A stretch of 64,000 nt of DNA from Blastococcus sp. HT6-4 (GCF_039679125.1 NZ_CP155551.1:992001-1056000); one strand, 5' to 3'. Counted from the stretch's first letter, positions 33,535-42,527 are shown. Numbers and translations are program-made. The notes: generated by a model from the letters alone, not told the origin.

Positions 33535-34059
33535 TCAGTGGGGCTTGAGGGCGCCTGGCACCTCTTGCAAGGTGTCCACGGTGCGCTCGGGCTTGGGGTT
33601 CACCTGCCGGAACTTCTTCTTGCCCATGGTGAAGGCGACGGCGCCGACGATCCCCCAGAGGACCGCGACGATCAGTGCGCCCCAGGCGGGGCCGACGAGG
33701 TAGGCCAGGCCCCACATCAGTGCGAGCGAGACGAACAGCGCCACCATGTAACCGGCGAAACCGGCGGCGCCGAACATGCCGGCGCCCTCCCCGGCCTTCT
33801 TGGCCTCGACCTTGAGCTCCACCTTCGCCAGCTCGAGTTCCTGGCGCATCAGGGTGGAGAGGTCCTTGGTCACCTCGCCGATGAGCGCGCCGACCGAGAC
33901 GCCTTCGACGTCGGGGTTGCCGGCCGCGGTCCTGGGCGTGCCCATGTCACCGCTGTGGGTCTGGTCCTCGGAGTAGTCGGCCGCGTAGTTCTGCGCATCC
34001 GGCTCCGCGTAGCCCTGAGGCGTGCCCGCGGCGGAGGCGCCGGAGTAGGGGGTGCTCAT
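33535..34059 (-). CDS. Holin-X (PF07332-type) membrane protein
   Basis: 174 residues from ATG 34059. An N-terminal disordered part (about 60 residues) precedes VGALIGEVTKDLSTLMRQEL, the family helix, a second amphipathic helix KVELKVEAKKAGEGAGMF, and two membrane helices (GYMVALFVSLALMWGLAYLV and LIVAVLWGIVGAVAF). Despite the family name such chromosomal proteins are not phage lysis factors as far as known. It begins 1 base after the stop of the LEA-like gene, so the two are coupled. Confidence 0.85.
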   Translation of the reverse strand: MSTPYSGASAAGTPQGYAEPDAQNYAADYSEDQTHSGDMGTPRTAAGNPDVEGVSVGALIGEVTKDLSTLMRQELELAKVELKVEAKKAGEGAGMFGAAGFAGYMVALFVSLALMWGLAYLVGPAWGALIVAVLWGIVGAVAFTMGKKKFRQVNPKPERTVDTLQEVPGALKPH

Positions 34060-34060
34060 G

Positions 34061-34945
34061 TCAGCGCACCTCGCCGGGGCGGCGGGTCGGGTCGTCCCAG
34101 CCCGCGGCCGCGTTGGGGGGAACCGCGGTGCCGGCGGGCGGCACGGTCCCGTACGGCGGCGGGGGTAGCGGAGCGGCCGTACCGGCTCCGACGCCGGCGC
34201 CGGTCGTGGCGCTGGAGTAGTCGGAGTAGGTCGGCGCCGCGTCGACGAAGTTCTGGCTGCCGCGCTGGTCGCCGCGGGACTGCGACGCGCTCCCGGACTG
34301 CGACCCGGAGTCGCTGTGCGCAGCCTTGGCGCCGCTCGTGAGCCGGCCGGCCGCGATACCGGCGACGGCGGCACCGAGCAGGAACATGCCGGGCTTGCGG
34401 CGGGCGAAGCGGCGCACCTCGTCGAGCAGCTCGGCGGGCTCCTTGTTCTGGAGCATCGAGGCGAAGTTCTCGACCGAACCCGACGCCTGCTGGAGCACGT
34501 CGCGGACGGGGCCGGGGGCGCCCTCGCTGCTGCCGTCGGCCAGCCCGCGCATCTGCTGGGCCAGGGAGTTCAGGCCCTCGGCCGCCTTGTGCTGCTGCGA
34601 GACGGCCTGCTCCTTGAGCTGCGAACGGCCCTGGTCCAGGAGGTCCATGGCCTGCCGCTGCGTCTCGTGCGCGACCTCCTTGGCCTGGTCGGCGGCGGTC
34701 GCGGCGACCTGGCTACCGGCCTGCGCAGCGGTGTGCCCGACGTTGCGGGCCTCGTTCGCGGCGACGTCCTTGGTCTGCTTGGCCTCGCCCTTGGCGACGT
34801 CCTTGGTCTGCTGGGCCTCGCCCTTGGCGACGTCCTTGGTGTGCTTGGCCTCGCCCTTGGCGGCGTCCTTGGTCGACGAGTTGTCGTCGGTGGTGCCCGT
34901 CGTGGCCGGAACCGGTGGGAACGGGGCATCGATGGAGTGAGTCAT
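34061..34945 (-). CDS. LEA-like 11-mer repeat protein with membrane segment
   Basis: 294 residues from ATG 34945 with GAGGAGG upstream. Residues 25-68 are four 11-mers of the type T-K-D-V-A-K-G-E-A-K-Q, close to the group-3 LEA motif. A longer amphipathic helix follows (LLDQGRSQLKEQAVSQQHKA), then a helix pair ending in FARRKPGMFLLGAAVAGIAAG, which looks like a membrane anchor, and a Gly/Ser/Pro-rich tail. LEA proteins protect membranes and proteins during drying. It is first gene of the stress set. Confidence 0.8.
   Translation of the reverse strand: MTHSIDAPFPPVPATTGTTDDNSSTKDAAKGEAKHTKDVAKGEAQQTKDVAKGEAKQTKDVAANEARNVGHTAAQAGSQVAATAADQAKEVAHETQRQAMDLLDQGRSQLKEQAVSQQHKAAEGLNSLAQQMRGLADGSSEGAPGPVRDVLQQASGSVENFASMLQNKEPAELLDEVRRFARRKPGMFLLGAAVAGIAAGRLTSGAKAAHSDSGSQSGSASQSRGDQRGSQNFVDAAPTYSDYSSATTGAGVGAGTAAPLPPPPYGTVPPAGTAVPPNAAAGWDDPTRRPGEVR
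34742..34873 (-). repeat. Four 33-bp tandem coding repeats (LEA-like)
   Basis: They encode residues 25-68 of the LEA-like protein. Adjacent units differ by only a few bases. The period equals that in the DUF3618 gene although the encoded motif is different. Confidence 0.85.
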
Positions 34946-35240
34946 CGGTCCTCCTCGGCGTGCTTCGTGGTCGGTGGAGGCGCTACCCCGACGCTGTTGC
35001 GACAACCATCCGGACGGCTGCTTCGTCGGCCGGAGGGCCACGACAACGGTGGGTGAGCGCCGCTGTGTCGGGCGGGGAGCTGCTGGGGGTCCACCCGGCG
35101 CGTCCATGCGTCTCGGGGGCGGGACCGGGGGGGCAGGGGAGAGCAGCGTCACGCGCTGCGCCGTCCCGTTGCCGCTCGTCAGAGCACCGTTCCGCGCAGC
35201 GGGAGGGGTACCCCGGGGAGGGGGCCGGTGAAACCGGAGA
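34946..35240. other. Intergenic stretch, no gene seen
   Basis: It holds the start region of the LEA-like operon on the right-hand side of that gene and the area upstream. I see no convincing frame, RNA or strong hairpin. Confidence 0.5.
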
Positions 35241-36020
35241 TCAGCCGCGCCACGGGAACCGCGGGGGACGACGCTCGGCGAAGGCCGCGACGCCCTCGGC
35301 GAGCTCGCCGGCGGCGATCGTCTCGCGGTACCGGGCGGCGGCGAGGGCCTCGCCGTCCCCGCCGTCGGTCAGCGCGGCGACGGTCTCCTTGGTGGACCGC
35401 TGGGTGAGCGCGGACCGGGAGGCCAGGACGTCGGCGAAACGGCGCGCCTCGGTGTCCAGCCCGTCGGCGTCCACGAGCCGGTCCACGAGGCCGGTCCGCA
35501 GCGCGGTCGGTGCGTCGACGAGCTCACCGCTGTAGAGGAGGTACTTGGTCGTCGCCGGGCCGACGAGGTCGAGCAGCGCCTTCGTGGACGACGGGGTGTA
35601 GACGATGCCGACCTTCGCGGGCGTGACGCCGAAGACCGCCGTCGGATCGGCGAACCGCAGGTCGCAGCAGGTCGCGAGCTCGACGCCGCCGCCGATGCAG
35701 TGCCCGCGGATCACGGCCACGGTCGGAGCGGGGAAATTCCGCAGCGCCGCCTGCGCGGCCAGGTTGTGCCGGCGCACGTCGGCCATCGGGTCGCCGGGGT
35801 CGTCGCCGTCGAGCAGGTCGGAGATGTCGGCGCCGGCGCAGAAGCTGGGACCGGCGCCGGTGACCAGCAGCACCCGGACCCCGGGGTCGTCGGCCAGCGG
35901 CGCCAGCACCTCCGGCAGCGCGGCCCACATGCCGACGGTCATGGCGTTGCGCTTGTCGGGACGGTCGATGGTGAGGACGGCGACGTGCCCGTCCCGTGTC
36001 ACGGTGAGGTGGTCGGTCAT
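35241..36020 (-). CDS. Enoyl-CoA hydratase/isomerase family protein
   Basis: 259 residues, crotonase fold. The oxyanion-hole blocks are SFCAGADISDL and HCIGGGVELATCCDLRFA; the second catalytic Glu position of classical hydratases is occupied within GVTPAKVGIVYTP. It would hydrate or isomerise an enoyl-CoA. Isolated gene without pathway partners, so substrate is open. Confidence 0.9.
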   Translation of the reverse strand: MTDHLTVTRDGHVAVLTIDRPDKRNAMTVGMWAALPEVLAPLADDPGVRVLLVTGAGPSFCAGADISDLLDGDDPGDPMADVRRHNLAAQAALRNFPAPTVAVIRGHCIGGGVELATCCDLRFADPTAVFGVTPAKVGIVYTPSSTKALLDLVGPATTKYLLYSGELVDAPTALRTGLVDRLVDADGLDTEARRFADVLASRSALTQRSTKETVAALTDGGDGEALAAARYRETIAAGELAEGVAAFAERRPPRFPWRG

Positions 36021-36160
36021 CTCGTCCCAGGTCGTCGGTGGCGAAGTCGCAGCCCGTGGGCCACCTGTCGGTCCGGCCGTCGGAACCGTGCCACCGGCCC
36101 GGTCCGGCCGCGACTCGGACCGGCGTGCCGGGCCGACCCGTGTCTCATAGATTCGGGTGC

Positions 36161-36607
36161 ATGCCGCTGCAGGGGGAGTACGAGCCGAGCCCGCAGAAGT
36201 GGGTCCGCGACCAGGTCGAGCGCTACGAGGCCACCGGTGGCCGCGAGGCGAACACGCTCCGGGACACCGGCCTGCCGGTGGTCGTCTTCAGCACCCGGGG
36301 TGCCAAGAGCGGCAAGGTGCGCAAGCAGCCGCTGATGAGGGTGGAGCACGACGGGGTCTACGCGATGGTCGGCTCCCAGGGCGGGGCACCGACCGACCCG
36401 GCCTGGGTGGCCAACCTGCGTGCCCACCCCGATCAGGTCACCGTCCAGGACGGTCCCGAGCCGCGGGACGGCGTCGCCCGCGAGATCACCGGCGCCGAGC
36501 GCGACCAGTGGTGGGAGCGCGCCGTCGCCGTCTACCCCGCCTACGCCGAGTACCAGCAGAAGACCGACCGGCAGATCCCCGTCTTCCTCGTCGAGCCGCG
36601 CGGCTGA
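36161..36607 (+). CDS. F420-dependent nitroreductase-family (DUF385) protein
   Basis: 148 residues from ATG 36161; an earlier in-frame ATG at 36038 has no similarity before MPLQGEYEPSP. The split beta-barrel of the deazaflavin-dependent nitroreductase family is marked by VVVFSTRGAKSGKVRKQPLMRV, YAMVGSQGGAPTDPAWVANL and RDQWWERAVAVYPAYAEYQ. Members use coenzyme F420 to reduce quinones and other acceptors. Intact and single. Confidence 0.9.
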   Translation: MPLQGEYEPSPQKWVRDQVERYEATGGREANTLRDTGLPVVVFSTRGAKSGKVRKQPLMRVEHDGVYAMVGSQGGAPTDPAWVANLRAHPDQVTVQDGPEPRDGVAREITGAERDQWWERAVAVYPAYAEYQQKTDRQIPVFLVEPRG

Positions 36608-36613
36608 GCCGGC

Positions 36614-37675
36614 TCAGGGCAGGGCCGCGGCGAGGCGGGGGATCGCCGCGGCGACGTCCGGTCCCCAGCCGGTGAACGGCTCGGCGACGACGGCGCGCGC
36701 GCTGCCTCGCCCGCTCCACCGCCAGGTGCCGGCGATGCGGCCGTCGACGACCACCGTGGGCCGGAAGACGCCGTTGCGCCCCGGGACGATCCGGTGGGCG
36801 AAGGCCGGGTCGAGGATCGCCCCGCGGTCGCCGTAGCCGAGGACGAACTCGTCGAACCCGGGCAGCAGCAGCGGCTCCCGCGCCTGCTCGCGGTGCGCGG
36901 CGCAGCGCTCGACGGTGTCGGGGTCGAGGAAGAACTCGGTGTCGCCGACGCGGAGGCACGCGAGCTGGTGCCGCACGGCGGCGAGCCCGGCGCGCACGTC
37001 CCGCACCGTGCTGCCCGCCCAGCGGACGAGATCGTGGACGGTGGCCGGGCCGTGGCCGCGGAAGTACCGCAGCGCCAGCTCCGCCAGTGCCTCACCCCCC
37101 GACAGCCGGCGGGGCTCGCGCACCCACTCGTCGAGGAGCACGAACAATTGCTCGCCGTCGTCGGTCGGGCCGAGGCAGAGCGTTCCGGTCTGCGCCAGGA
37201 ACCACAGCAGGTGGTAGCCGCGCTGGCCGGTGGTGTCCACGCCACCGTCGCCGATGGCGGAGAGCAGCGCGGCGCGCCGGAGCCGCCGGCCACCGGACAG
37301 CGCGCCGACGGCGAGGTCGCGGGCCCGCTCGGCATCGGCCTCGGTGAGGCCCAGGCTCGCGCGCCGGCCGGCGAGCCCGGCCAGGGCGCGGGGCCCGAGC
37401 AGCTCCAGCAGCCAGGGCAGGTCCTCGGCCGGGACGAGGTGCAGCGTCCCGCGCATCGGCCACGACCGGACGACGGTGCCCGCGTCGAGCGCGGCCAGCA
37501 CCTCCGCGCGCCGCCGTCCCGGGGTGCGCAGGGCCACCGACGTCACGGCGCCGGGGAGGTCCTGGCCCTGGGCCGCGGCGAGCCGGCGTACCGCCTCCGC
37601 GACGTCCGCGGCCGGTGGCCCCGCGAGCCGCTGGGCCACCAGCCGCATCAGGGCGACGTCGTGCAGCGTCGTCAT
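36614..37675 (-). CDS. Winged-helix DNA-binding protein, AlkZ/YcaQ-like
   Basis: 353 residues, ATG 37675. The HTH_42 (AlkZ) family includes bacterial DNA glycosylases that open interstrand cross-links and remove bulky alkyl adducts; their catalytic Q-x-Q is here Q36-G-Q38 in RLAAAQGQDLPGA. Further landmarks are RSWPMRGTLHLVPAEDL, LLLPGFDEFVLGYGDR and RNGVFRPTVVVDGRIAGTW. A DNA-repair role fits a stress-tolerant organism but is inferred. Confidence 0.86.
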   Translation of the reverse strand: MTTLHDVALMRLVAQRLAGPPAADVAEAVRRLAAAQGQDLPGAVTSVALRTPGRRRAEVLAALDAGTVVRSWPMRGTLHLVPAEDLPWLLELLGPRALAGLAGRRASLGLTEADAERARDLAVGALSGGRRLRRAALLSAIGDGGVDTTGQRGYHLLWFLAQTGTLCLGPTDDGEQLFVLLDEWVREPRRLSGGEALAELALRYFRGHGPATVHDLVRWAGSTVRDVRAGLAAVRHQLACLRVGDTEFFLDPDTVERCAAHREQAREPLLLPGFDEFVLGYGDRGAILDPAFAHRIVPGRNGVFRPTVVVDGRIAGTWRWSGRGSARAVVAEPFTGWGPDVAAAIPRLAAALP

Positions 37676-37725
37676 GGGCTCACGGTGGCAGGTGGGTACG
37701 ATCGATCGGGGCCTGGTGCGCGTGG

Positions 37726-38490
37726 CTACCGGCGTCGCCGCTGGACGACCTCCACCGGTGGGGTGGCCGCGTGCCAGGCGCGCGACCGCTCGCTGGCCTC
37801 CTCGCCCTCGTCGCCGTGCAACCGGTCGGTGATGTCGTCGAGGATCGCCTGCCGGCCGTAGAGGGTCACCACGTCCCCGGCGCGCAGCCGCAGGTCCTCG
37901 CTCGGCGCGCCGATCCAGCCGTCGTCCCGCTCCACGCCCAGCACGGCGACGCCCTCCTCGGGCAGGCGCAGCAGGCCGAGCGGCCGCGAGGTGATCCAGT
38001 CGTCGTCCTTCACCGGCAGCTGCACCACCCGCCAGCGGCCGCGCAGGTGGAGGAGGGCGGCGTAGTCGCGGACGTCCAGATCGGCGACCCGGCTCAGCAC
38101 GCGCTCGATGACCCGGCGCAGCAGCCGGTCGACGCGGTCGTTCTTGGCGAGCCAGAGCAGCCCCGCCATGGAGCCGATGATCACGACGGTGCGGCGCAGC
38201 CCGCCGCCGGTGGAGTCCACCCCCGCATAGCTCAGGATCAGCGTGCCGAGCACCGACACCGCCCCCGCGCCGCTGACCAGCATCAGCACCATCACGATCC
38301 GCCGCCGCACCGGGTGCGAGACCACCGCCTCGGCCTCCGACGTGGTGAACCCGGTGCCCGTGAACGCCGAGCGCGCCTGGAACCGGGCGTGCTCGAGCGA
38401 CATGCCGGTCATCGTCAGCGCGACGGTCGCGATCCGGGTGACGAGCAGGCCGATCGTGACGATGACGACGAGGGAGACGACGGCGACCAC
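37726..38490 (-). CDS. Membrane protein with TrkA-C (RCK_C) domain
   Basis: About 254 residues; GTG 38490 is preferred to TTG 38496. Two to three membrane helices (VVSLVVIVTIGLLV, IVMVLMLVSGAGAVSVLG, VVIIGSMAGLLWL) surround a conserved AFTGTGFTTSEAE segment that resembles potassium-transporter pore regions. A C-terminal TrkA-C domain (GVAVLGVERDDGWIGAPSEDLRLRAGDVV) would bind a small ligand such as c-di-AMP. The partial pore suggests a regulator of ion transport rather than a full channel. Confidence 0.8.
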   Translation of the reverse strand: MVAVVSLVVIVTIGLLVTRIATVALTMTGMSLEHARFQARSAFTGTGFTTSEAEAVVSHPVRRRIVMVLMLVSGAGAVSVLGTLILSYAGVDSTGGGLRRTVVIIGSMAGLLWLAKNDRVDRLLRRVIERVLSRVADLDVRDYAALLHLRGRWRVVQLPVKDDDWITSRPLGLLRLPEEGVAVLGVERDDGWIGAPSEDLRLRAGDVVTLYGRQAILDDITDRLHGDEGEEASERSRAWHAATPPVEVVQRRRR

Positions 38491-38547
38491 GCACAAGCCT
38501 TACCGCGCGCGGCCGCTGCGGGCGACTCCGCCTGGGAGACTGCCGGC

Positions 38548-39144
38548 ATGCGGGCCGAGGACTGGGACCGGCGGTACGCCGAGCGGGCGCAGTGGTCCGA
38601 CGGGCCCAACGCGCTGGTCGGGGACCTGCTCACGGACGTGGCGGCGGGCTCCGCCGTCGACCTCGCGGCCGGGGAGGGCCGCCATGCGCTCTGGCTGGCC
38701 GGCCGGGGGTGGCGGGTGACCGCCGTCGACTTCTCCGGCGTCGGCCTGGACCGGGGCCGGTCCCGTCCGGGGGCGGACCGGGTCGCCTGGGTGACCGCGG
38801 ACGTGCGTACCTGGGCGGCGGCGCCCGCGTCGCTGGATCTCGTCCTCGTCGCCTACCTGCACCTGCCCGCGGCGGAGACGGCCGGGCTGCTGGCCCGGGC
38901 GGTGGACTGGCTGCGCCCGGGCGGCCGGCTGCTGGTCCTCGGCCACGACCTCGCGAACCTGACCGAGGGCGTCGGCGGGCCCCAGGACCCGGACATCCTC
39001 CACAGCGTCGGCCGCCTGGCGCCGGTCGCACGGCTGCTCGACGTCGACCGGCTCGAGCAGGTCCGCCGCAGGACGGCCGCCGGCACCGCCGTGGACACCC
39101 TTCTCTGGGGGCGGCGACCGGGCCGGGCGGCTCGGACGGCGTAG
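38548..39144 (+). CDS. Class I SAM-dependent methyltransferase (TehB-like)
   Basis: 198 residues, ATG 38548. DWDRRYAERAQWSDGPN is the usual N-terminus of this group, then motif I AVDLAAGEGRHALWLAGRG, VTAVDFSGVGLDRGR and LRPGGRLLVLGHDLANL. Complete and without a fused domain. Related proteins detoxify tellurite or methylate small molecules; substrate unknown. Confidence 0.87.
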   Translation: MRAEDWDRRYAERAQWSDGPNALVGDLLTDVAAGSAVDLAAGEGRHALWLAGRGWRVTAVDFSGVGLDRGRSRPGADRVAWVTADVRTWAAAPASLDLVLVAYLHLPAAETAGLLARAVDWLRPGGRLLVLGHDLANLTEGVGGPQDPDILHSVGRLAPVARLLDVDRLEQVRRRTAAGTAVDTLLWGRRPGRAARTA

Positions 39145-39157
39145 CGTCGCGGCCGTG

Positions 39158-39280
39158 ATGGGGATGGGTGGGGCCGGCGATCCCGATGCCGCGCGTCGGC
39201 GGCGGCTGGTCGCCGCGCTGGTGGTGCTCGCGATGGTCCTGGCGGCCGGCGCGACGGTGCTGTCCATCGCCTTGTCCTGA
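39158..39280 (+). CDS. Short single-span membrane peptide, hypothetical
   Basis: A 40-residue frame from ATG 39158. It has a charged start (DPDAARRRR) and one hydrophobic helix (LVAALVVLAMVLAAGATVL). Arg-then-helix topology and the position 13 bases after the methyltransferase stop make it plausible as a real small membrane protein. There is no family evidence and the ribosome site is weak. The next 190 bases hold no other clear feature. Confidence 0.4.
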   Translation: MGMGGAGDPDAARRRRLVAALVVLAMVLAAGATVLSIALS

Positions 39281-39473
39281 GGGTCCACGTCGGGTGACCG
39301 ACGGCCGGCGTGGCGGACGTCGCCACGCCGCCCCTCCCGAGGCGGGGACCTTGGTCCCTGGCCCTCGACGCCCCCGGGGTGCCACCGTTGGTTCCGCGCC
39401 GGTCCGGTTCCCGGTGGGCCGAGCAGGGGGAATGTCCACGCCGCCCAGGCGGCACGCGCCCGGAGGACCGTCC

Positions 39474-39683
39474 GTGACGCCGACAGCCGCGCCCACCGTC
39501 CACGATCCGGCAGTCCGTTCCGCGATCGTCCGGCTCAGGCAGGAGTTCCCCGAGCTCGGCGCCGCTCCGATCGTGCACGTCGTGCGTACGTGCCGGGAGG
39601 AGCTGCGCGGATCGCCCGACGGCGCGCTGCCGGAACTCGTCGAGCGCCTGGCGCGTCACCGGCTGGACCGGAACGTCGCCTGA
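39474..39683 (+). CDS. Three-helix-bundle small protein
   Basis: 69 residues from GTG 39474, which has GGAGG six bases ahead; ATG 39432 is in frame as an alternative. It looks entirely helical: AVRSAIVRLRQEFPELG, IVHVVRTCREELRGS, LPELVERLARHRL. This resembles the three-helix dimerisation family common in actinobacteria, of unknown role. It precedes the ABC-F gene by 39 bases. Confidence 0.7.
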   Translation: MTPTAAPTVHDPAVRSAIVRLRQEFPELGAAPIVHVVRTCREELRGSPDGALPELVERLARHRLDRNVA

Positions 39684-39722
39684 GGGAGCCGGGCCGGTTG
39701 CCGGGCCCGGCAGGATGGGTGC

Positions 39723-41359
39723 ATGGGCTACGTCGACGTGACCGGGGTGCGGCACACCCTTCCCGACGGTCGCGTGCTGCTCGGCGACGTGTCCTTCCGG
39801 GTGGGCGAGGGAGCCCGCGCCGCCCTGGTCGGCGAGAACGGCGCCGGGAAGACGACGCTGCTGCGGATCGTCTCCGGCGACCTGGTCCCCGAGGCGGGGT
39901 CGGTGGCGCGTACCGGCGGCCTGGGCGTCATGCGGCAGTTCATCGGCCCGGTCCGCGACGACACGACGGTGCAGCGGCTGCTGGTCGACCTGTCGCCACC
40001 GGCGGTCAGGACGGCGTGGGAGGCGGTGGAGGCCGCCGAGCTGGCGCTCATGGAGACCGACGACGAGCGCAGGCAGATGCCCTACGCCGATGCGCTGGCG
40101 CAGTGGGGCGACGCCGGCGGCTACGACGCCGAGGTCACCTGGGACACGGTGACGGTGGCGGCGCTCGGGGTGCCCTACGACCGCTGCAAGTACCGCGAGC
40201 TGTCCACCCTCTCCGGCGGTGAGCAGAAGCGACTGGCCCTCGAGGCGCTGCTGCGGGGGCCCGACCAGGTCCTGCTGCTCGACGAGCCGGACAACTACCT
40301 GGACGTCCCAGGGAAGCGCTGGTTGGAGGAGCGGCTGCTGCAGACCCGCAAGACCGTCCTGTTCGTCAGCCACGACCGGGAGCTGCTCGCCCGGGTCGCC
40401 GACCGGGTGATCACCGTGGAGGGCGGGACGGCGTGGGTGCACGGCGGCGGGTTCGCGAGCTACCCCGAGGCACGCACGGCCCGCCACGAGCGGCTGGCCG
40501 AGCTGCGCCGGCGCTGGGACGAGGAGCACCAGCGCCTGGTCGACCTGGTCCGCACCCTGCAGCAGCAGGCGGCCAACTCGCCCGACATGGCCAACCGCTA
40601 CCACGCGATGCAGACCCGGCTGGCGAAGTTCGAGGCCGCCGGACCGCCCCCGGAGCGACCACCCGAGCAGAAGGTCTCGATGCGGCTCCGTGGCGGGCGC
40701 ACCGGCGTGCGGGCGGTCATGGCCGAGCAGCTGGAGCTGACCGGGCTGATGCGGCCGTTCGACCTGGAGGTCTGGTACAGCGACCGGGTCGGCGTCCTGG
40801 GCGCCAACGGGGCGGGCAGTCGCACTTCCTCCGTCTGCTGGCCGGCCAGGACGTCGCGCACACCGGGAGGTGGCGGCTCGGTGCGCGCGTCGTCCCCGGC
40901 TTCTTCGCCCAGACCCATGCGCATCCGGAGTGGCAGGACCGGACGCCGGTCGACCTGCTCTGGCACGGTGAGCCGGGCGGGGCCGGGCGTGGCGGACGGC
41001 AGGGCGTCGACCGCGGCCGGGCCATGGCGGCGCTGCGGCGCTACGGGCTGACCGACTCCGCCGACCAGCTGTTCCGGACCCTGTCGGGCGGTCAGCAGGC
41101 GCGGTTCCAGATCCTGCTGCTGGAGCTGTCGGGCGCCACCCTGCTGCTCCTCGACGAGCCGACGGACAACCTCGACGTCCTCTCCGCCGAGGCGCTGGAG
41201 GAGGCGCTGGCCGCCTTCGAGGGCACCGTGCTGGCCGTCACCCACGACCGCTGGTTCGCGCGCTCCTTCGACCGCTTCGTCGTGTTCGGGGCGGACGGCC
41301 GGGTGTACGAGTCGGCCGATCCGGTGTTCGACGAGGCGCGGGTGGCCCGCGCCCGCTGA
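39723..41359 (+). pseudogene. ABC-F ATPase with a one-base deletion in the second Walker A
   Basis: Two ABC domains joined by the ABC-F linker. The first is intact: GENGAGKTTLLRI, LSTLSGGEQKRLALEALL, LLLDEPDNYLD. In the second, the expected GANGAGKSHFLRLL is broken: the codon after GGC (40815-40817) has lost one A at 40818, shifting frame at the invariant Lys. Reading on in the +1-corrected frame gives HFLRLLAGQDVAHTG, LSGGQQARFQILLLEL and LLLDEPTDNLDVLSAEALEE to a stop at 41359. Without a sequencing error the product stops early at 41051 and is inactive. The family protects ribosomes or regulates translation. Confidence 0.85.
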
Positions 41360-41364
41360 CGCGA

Positions 41365-41396
41365 CCGGCCGGCCACCATCGGGGGTGGCCGGCCGG
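41365..41396. terminator. Bidirectional terminator
   Basis: Perfect 13-base arms CCGGCCGGCCACC and GGTGGCCGGCCGG around a 6-base loop lie between convergent genes, 6 bases after the ABC-F stop. Confidence 0.82.
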
Positions 41397-41418
41397 CCGC
41401 GCTGTCGGGTCGGGCGCC

Positions 41419-42252
41419 TTACTGGATCGCGTAGAACACCCGGTCGTCGGAGTCGAAGCTCATCGTCGGCTCGACCGAGAGCCGGCCACCGGCGAGGGCG
41501 GCCGGGGGCACGTCCATGCAGAACTGGAAGGTGTCGGTGCCGCCGGGGTTGAGGGTCGGCGCCTCCATGGCGTCGTCCGGCAGGACGGCCGAGCAGTCGC
41601 TGTCGCTGTACTGCCGGTTGTCCGTGCCGTGGAACACGGCGCTCAGGTCCCACCCCGGCGTGCCCTCGGCGTCGCCGGTGTAGGTCACCGTGAGCTGGGT
41701 GAGGACGTACTGGCCGGTCGGCGGCTCGTTGAACTGGTTCGCGCCGGCCACCACGGCGTCGGCGTCCAGGGTGACCGCGTCCACCGTGACCTGGTAGTCG
41801 CCGACCTGCGCCGGCACGCCCCAGGCGACGGGTGCCGTGGCCGGCGCCCCCGGCGCCGGGTCGGCGGGTGCCCCGGAGCCGGGGGAGGAGGTCGCCTGGT
41901 CCATGCCCTCGTCGATGCTGCGCTCGACCTCCTCGATGACCTCCGAGTAGAAGGCCGCCGTGGCGATCACCACCAGGATGGCGATCGTGGACGTGCCCAG
42001 GCCGCTGATCGCCATGCCCATGCCGCCGTGGGTCCCGCGACGGGCGCGGAGCAGGGCCGGGATGCCCAGGCCGAGGCCGATCACTGCGAGGACGGCGGCG
42101 GCGATGTTGATGAACGGCAGCCAGCTCAGCAGCAGCGCGATGATGCCCAGGACCATCGACGCGATGGCGAGGCCGGCGCCCTTCCTGGGCGGCGGGAAGT
42201 AGGGGGGTGGCGGGCCGTACGGCTGGTGCGGCGCCTGGGCGGGGTGGGACAC
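41419..42252 (-). CDS. DUF4190/DUF4352 membrane-anchored protein
   Basis: 277 residues. A Pro/Tyr-rich cytoplasmic start (PYGPPPPYFPPPRKG) is followed by two or three helices of the DUF4190 type (GLAIASMVLGIIALLLSWL, AIAILVVIATAAFY region) and an extracellular DUF4352 immunoglobulin-like domain (YVLTQLTVTYTGDAEGTPGW, TFQFCMDVPPAALAGG) with two Cys. Relatives are surface proteins of unknown role. Confidence 0.82.
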   Translation of the reverse strand: MSHPAQAPHQPYGPPPPYFPPPRKGAGLAIASMVLGIIALLLSWLPFINIAAAVLAVIGLGLGIPALLRARRGTHGGMGMAISGLGTSTIAILVVIATAAFYSEVIEEVERSIDEGMDQATSSPGSGAPADPAPGAPATAPVAWGVPAQVGDYQVTVDAVTLDADAVVAGANQFNEPPTGQYVLTQLTVTYTGDAEGTPGWDLSAVFHGTDNRQYSDSDCSAVLPDDAMEAPTLNPGGTDTFQFCMDVPPAALAGGRLSVEPTMSFDSDDRVFYAIQ

Positions 42253-42493
42253 GTACGGCTCCTCGGGAGGGCGGTCGGATACGGATCGGGACCGTATGTG
42301 GCGCGCCGCCCGGCAGCCCGGACCTCGCCGCCGACATGATCATCGGCTCACCACGCGCCCCACCCACCTCGCCGGCCGACGACGGGGTGCCCGCGGGTGT
42401 CGTCGGCGCCGGTCGGCGGAGCTGCTCAGCAGGCCTCCCCGGCGGGCGCGGGGTCGGTGTCGGCGCGCGACCGGCGGTGAGGCATCATGCAAC

Positions 42494-42508
42494 TGGGAAT
42501 CATTACCA
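42494..42508. promoter_or_regulatory. Zur-like box
   Basis: TGGGAATCATTACCA has dyad symmetry (TGGnAATnATTnCCA) and resembles actinobacterial Zur sites with an AATCATT core. It lies 20 bases before the ZnuA-like gene and would repress it when zinc is plentiful. A Fur/Zur gene lies 3 kb away. Nothing else is seen in the 275-base gap. Confidence 0.62.
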
Positions 42509-42527
42509 ATACCGCCTGGAGACCCCG

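Noticed and set aside
33535-34059. Prophage lysis module, from the holin-like protein
   Set aside because: No endolysin or phage genes nearby; the family is widespread on actinobacterial chromosomes and this copy sits between stress-type proteins.
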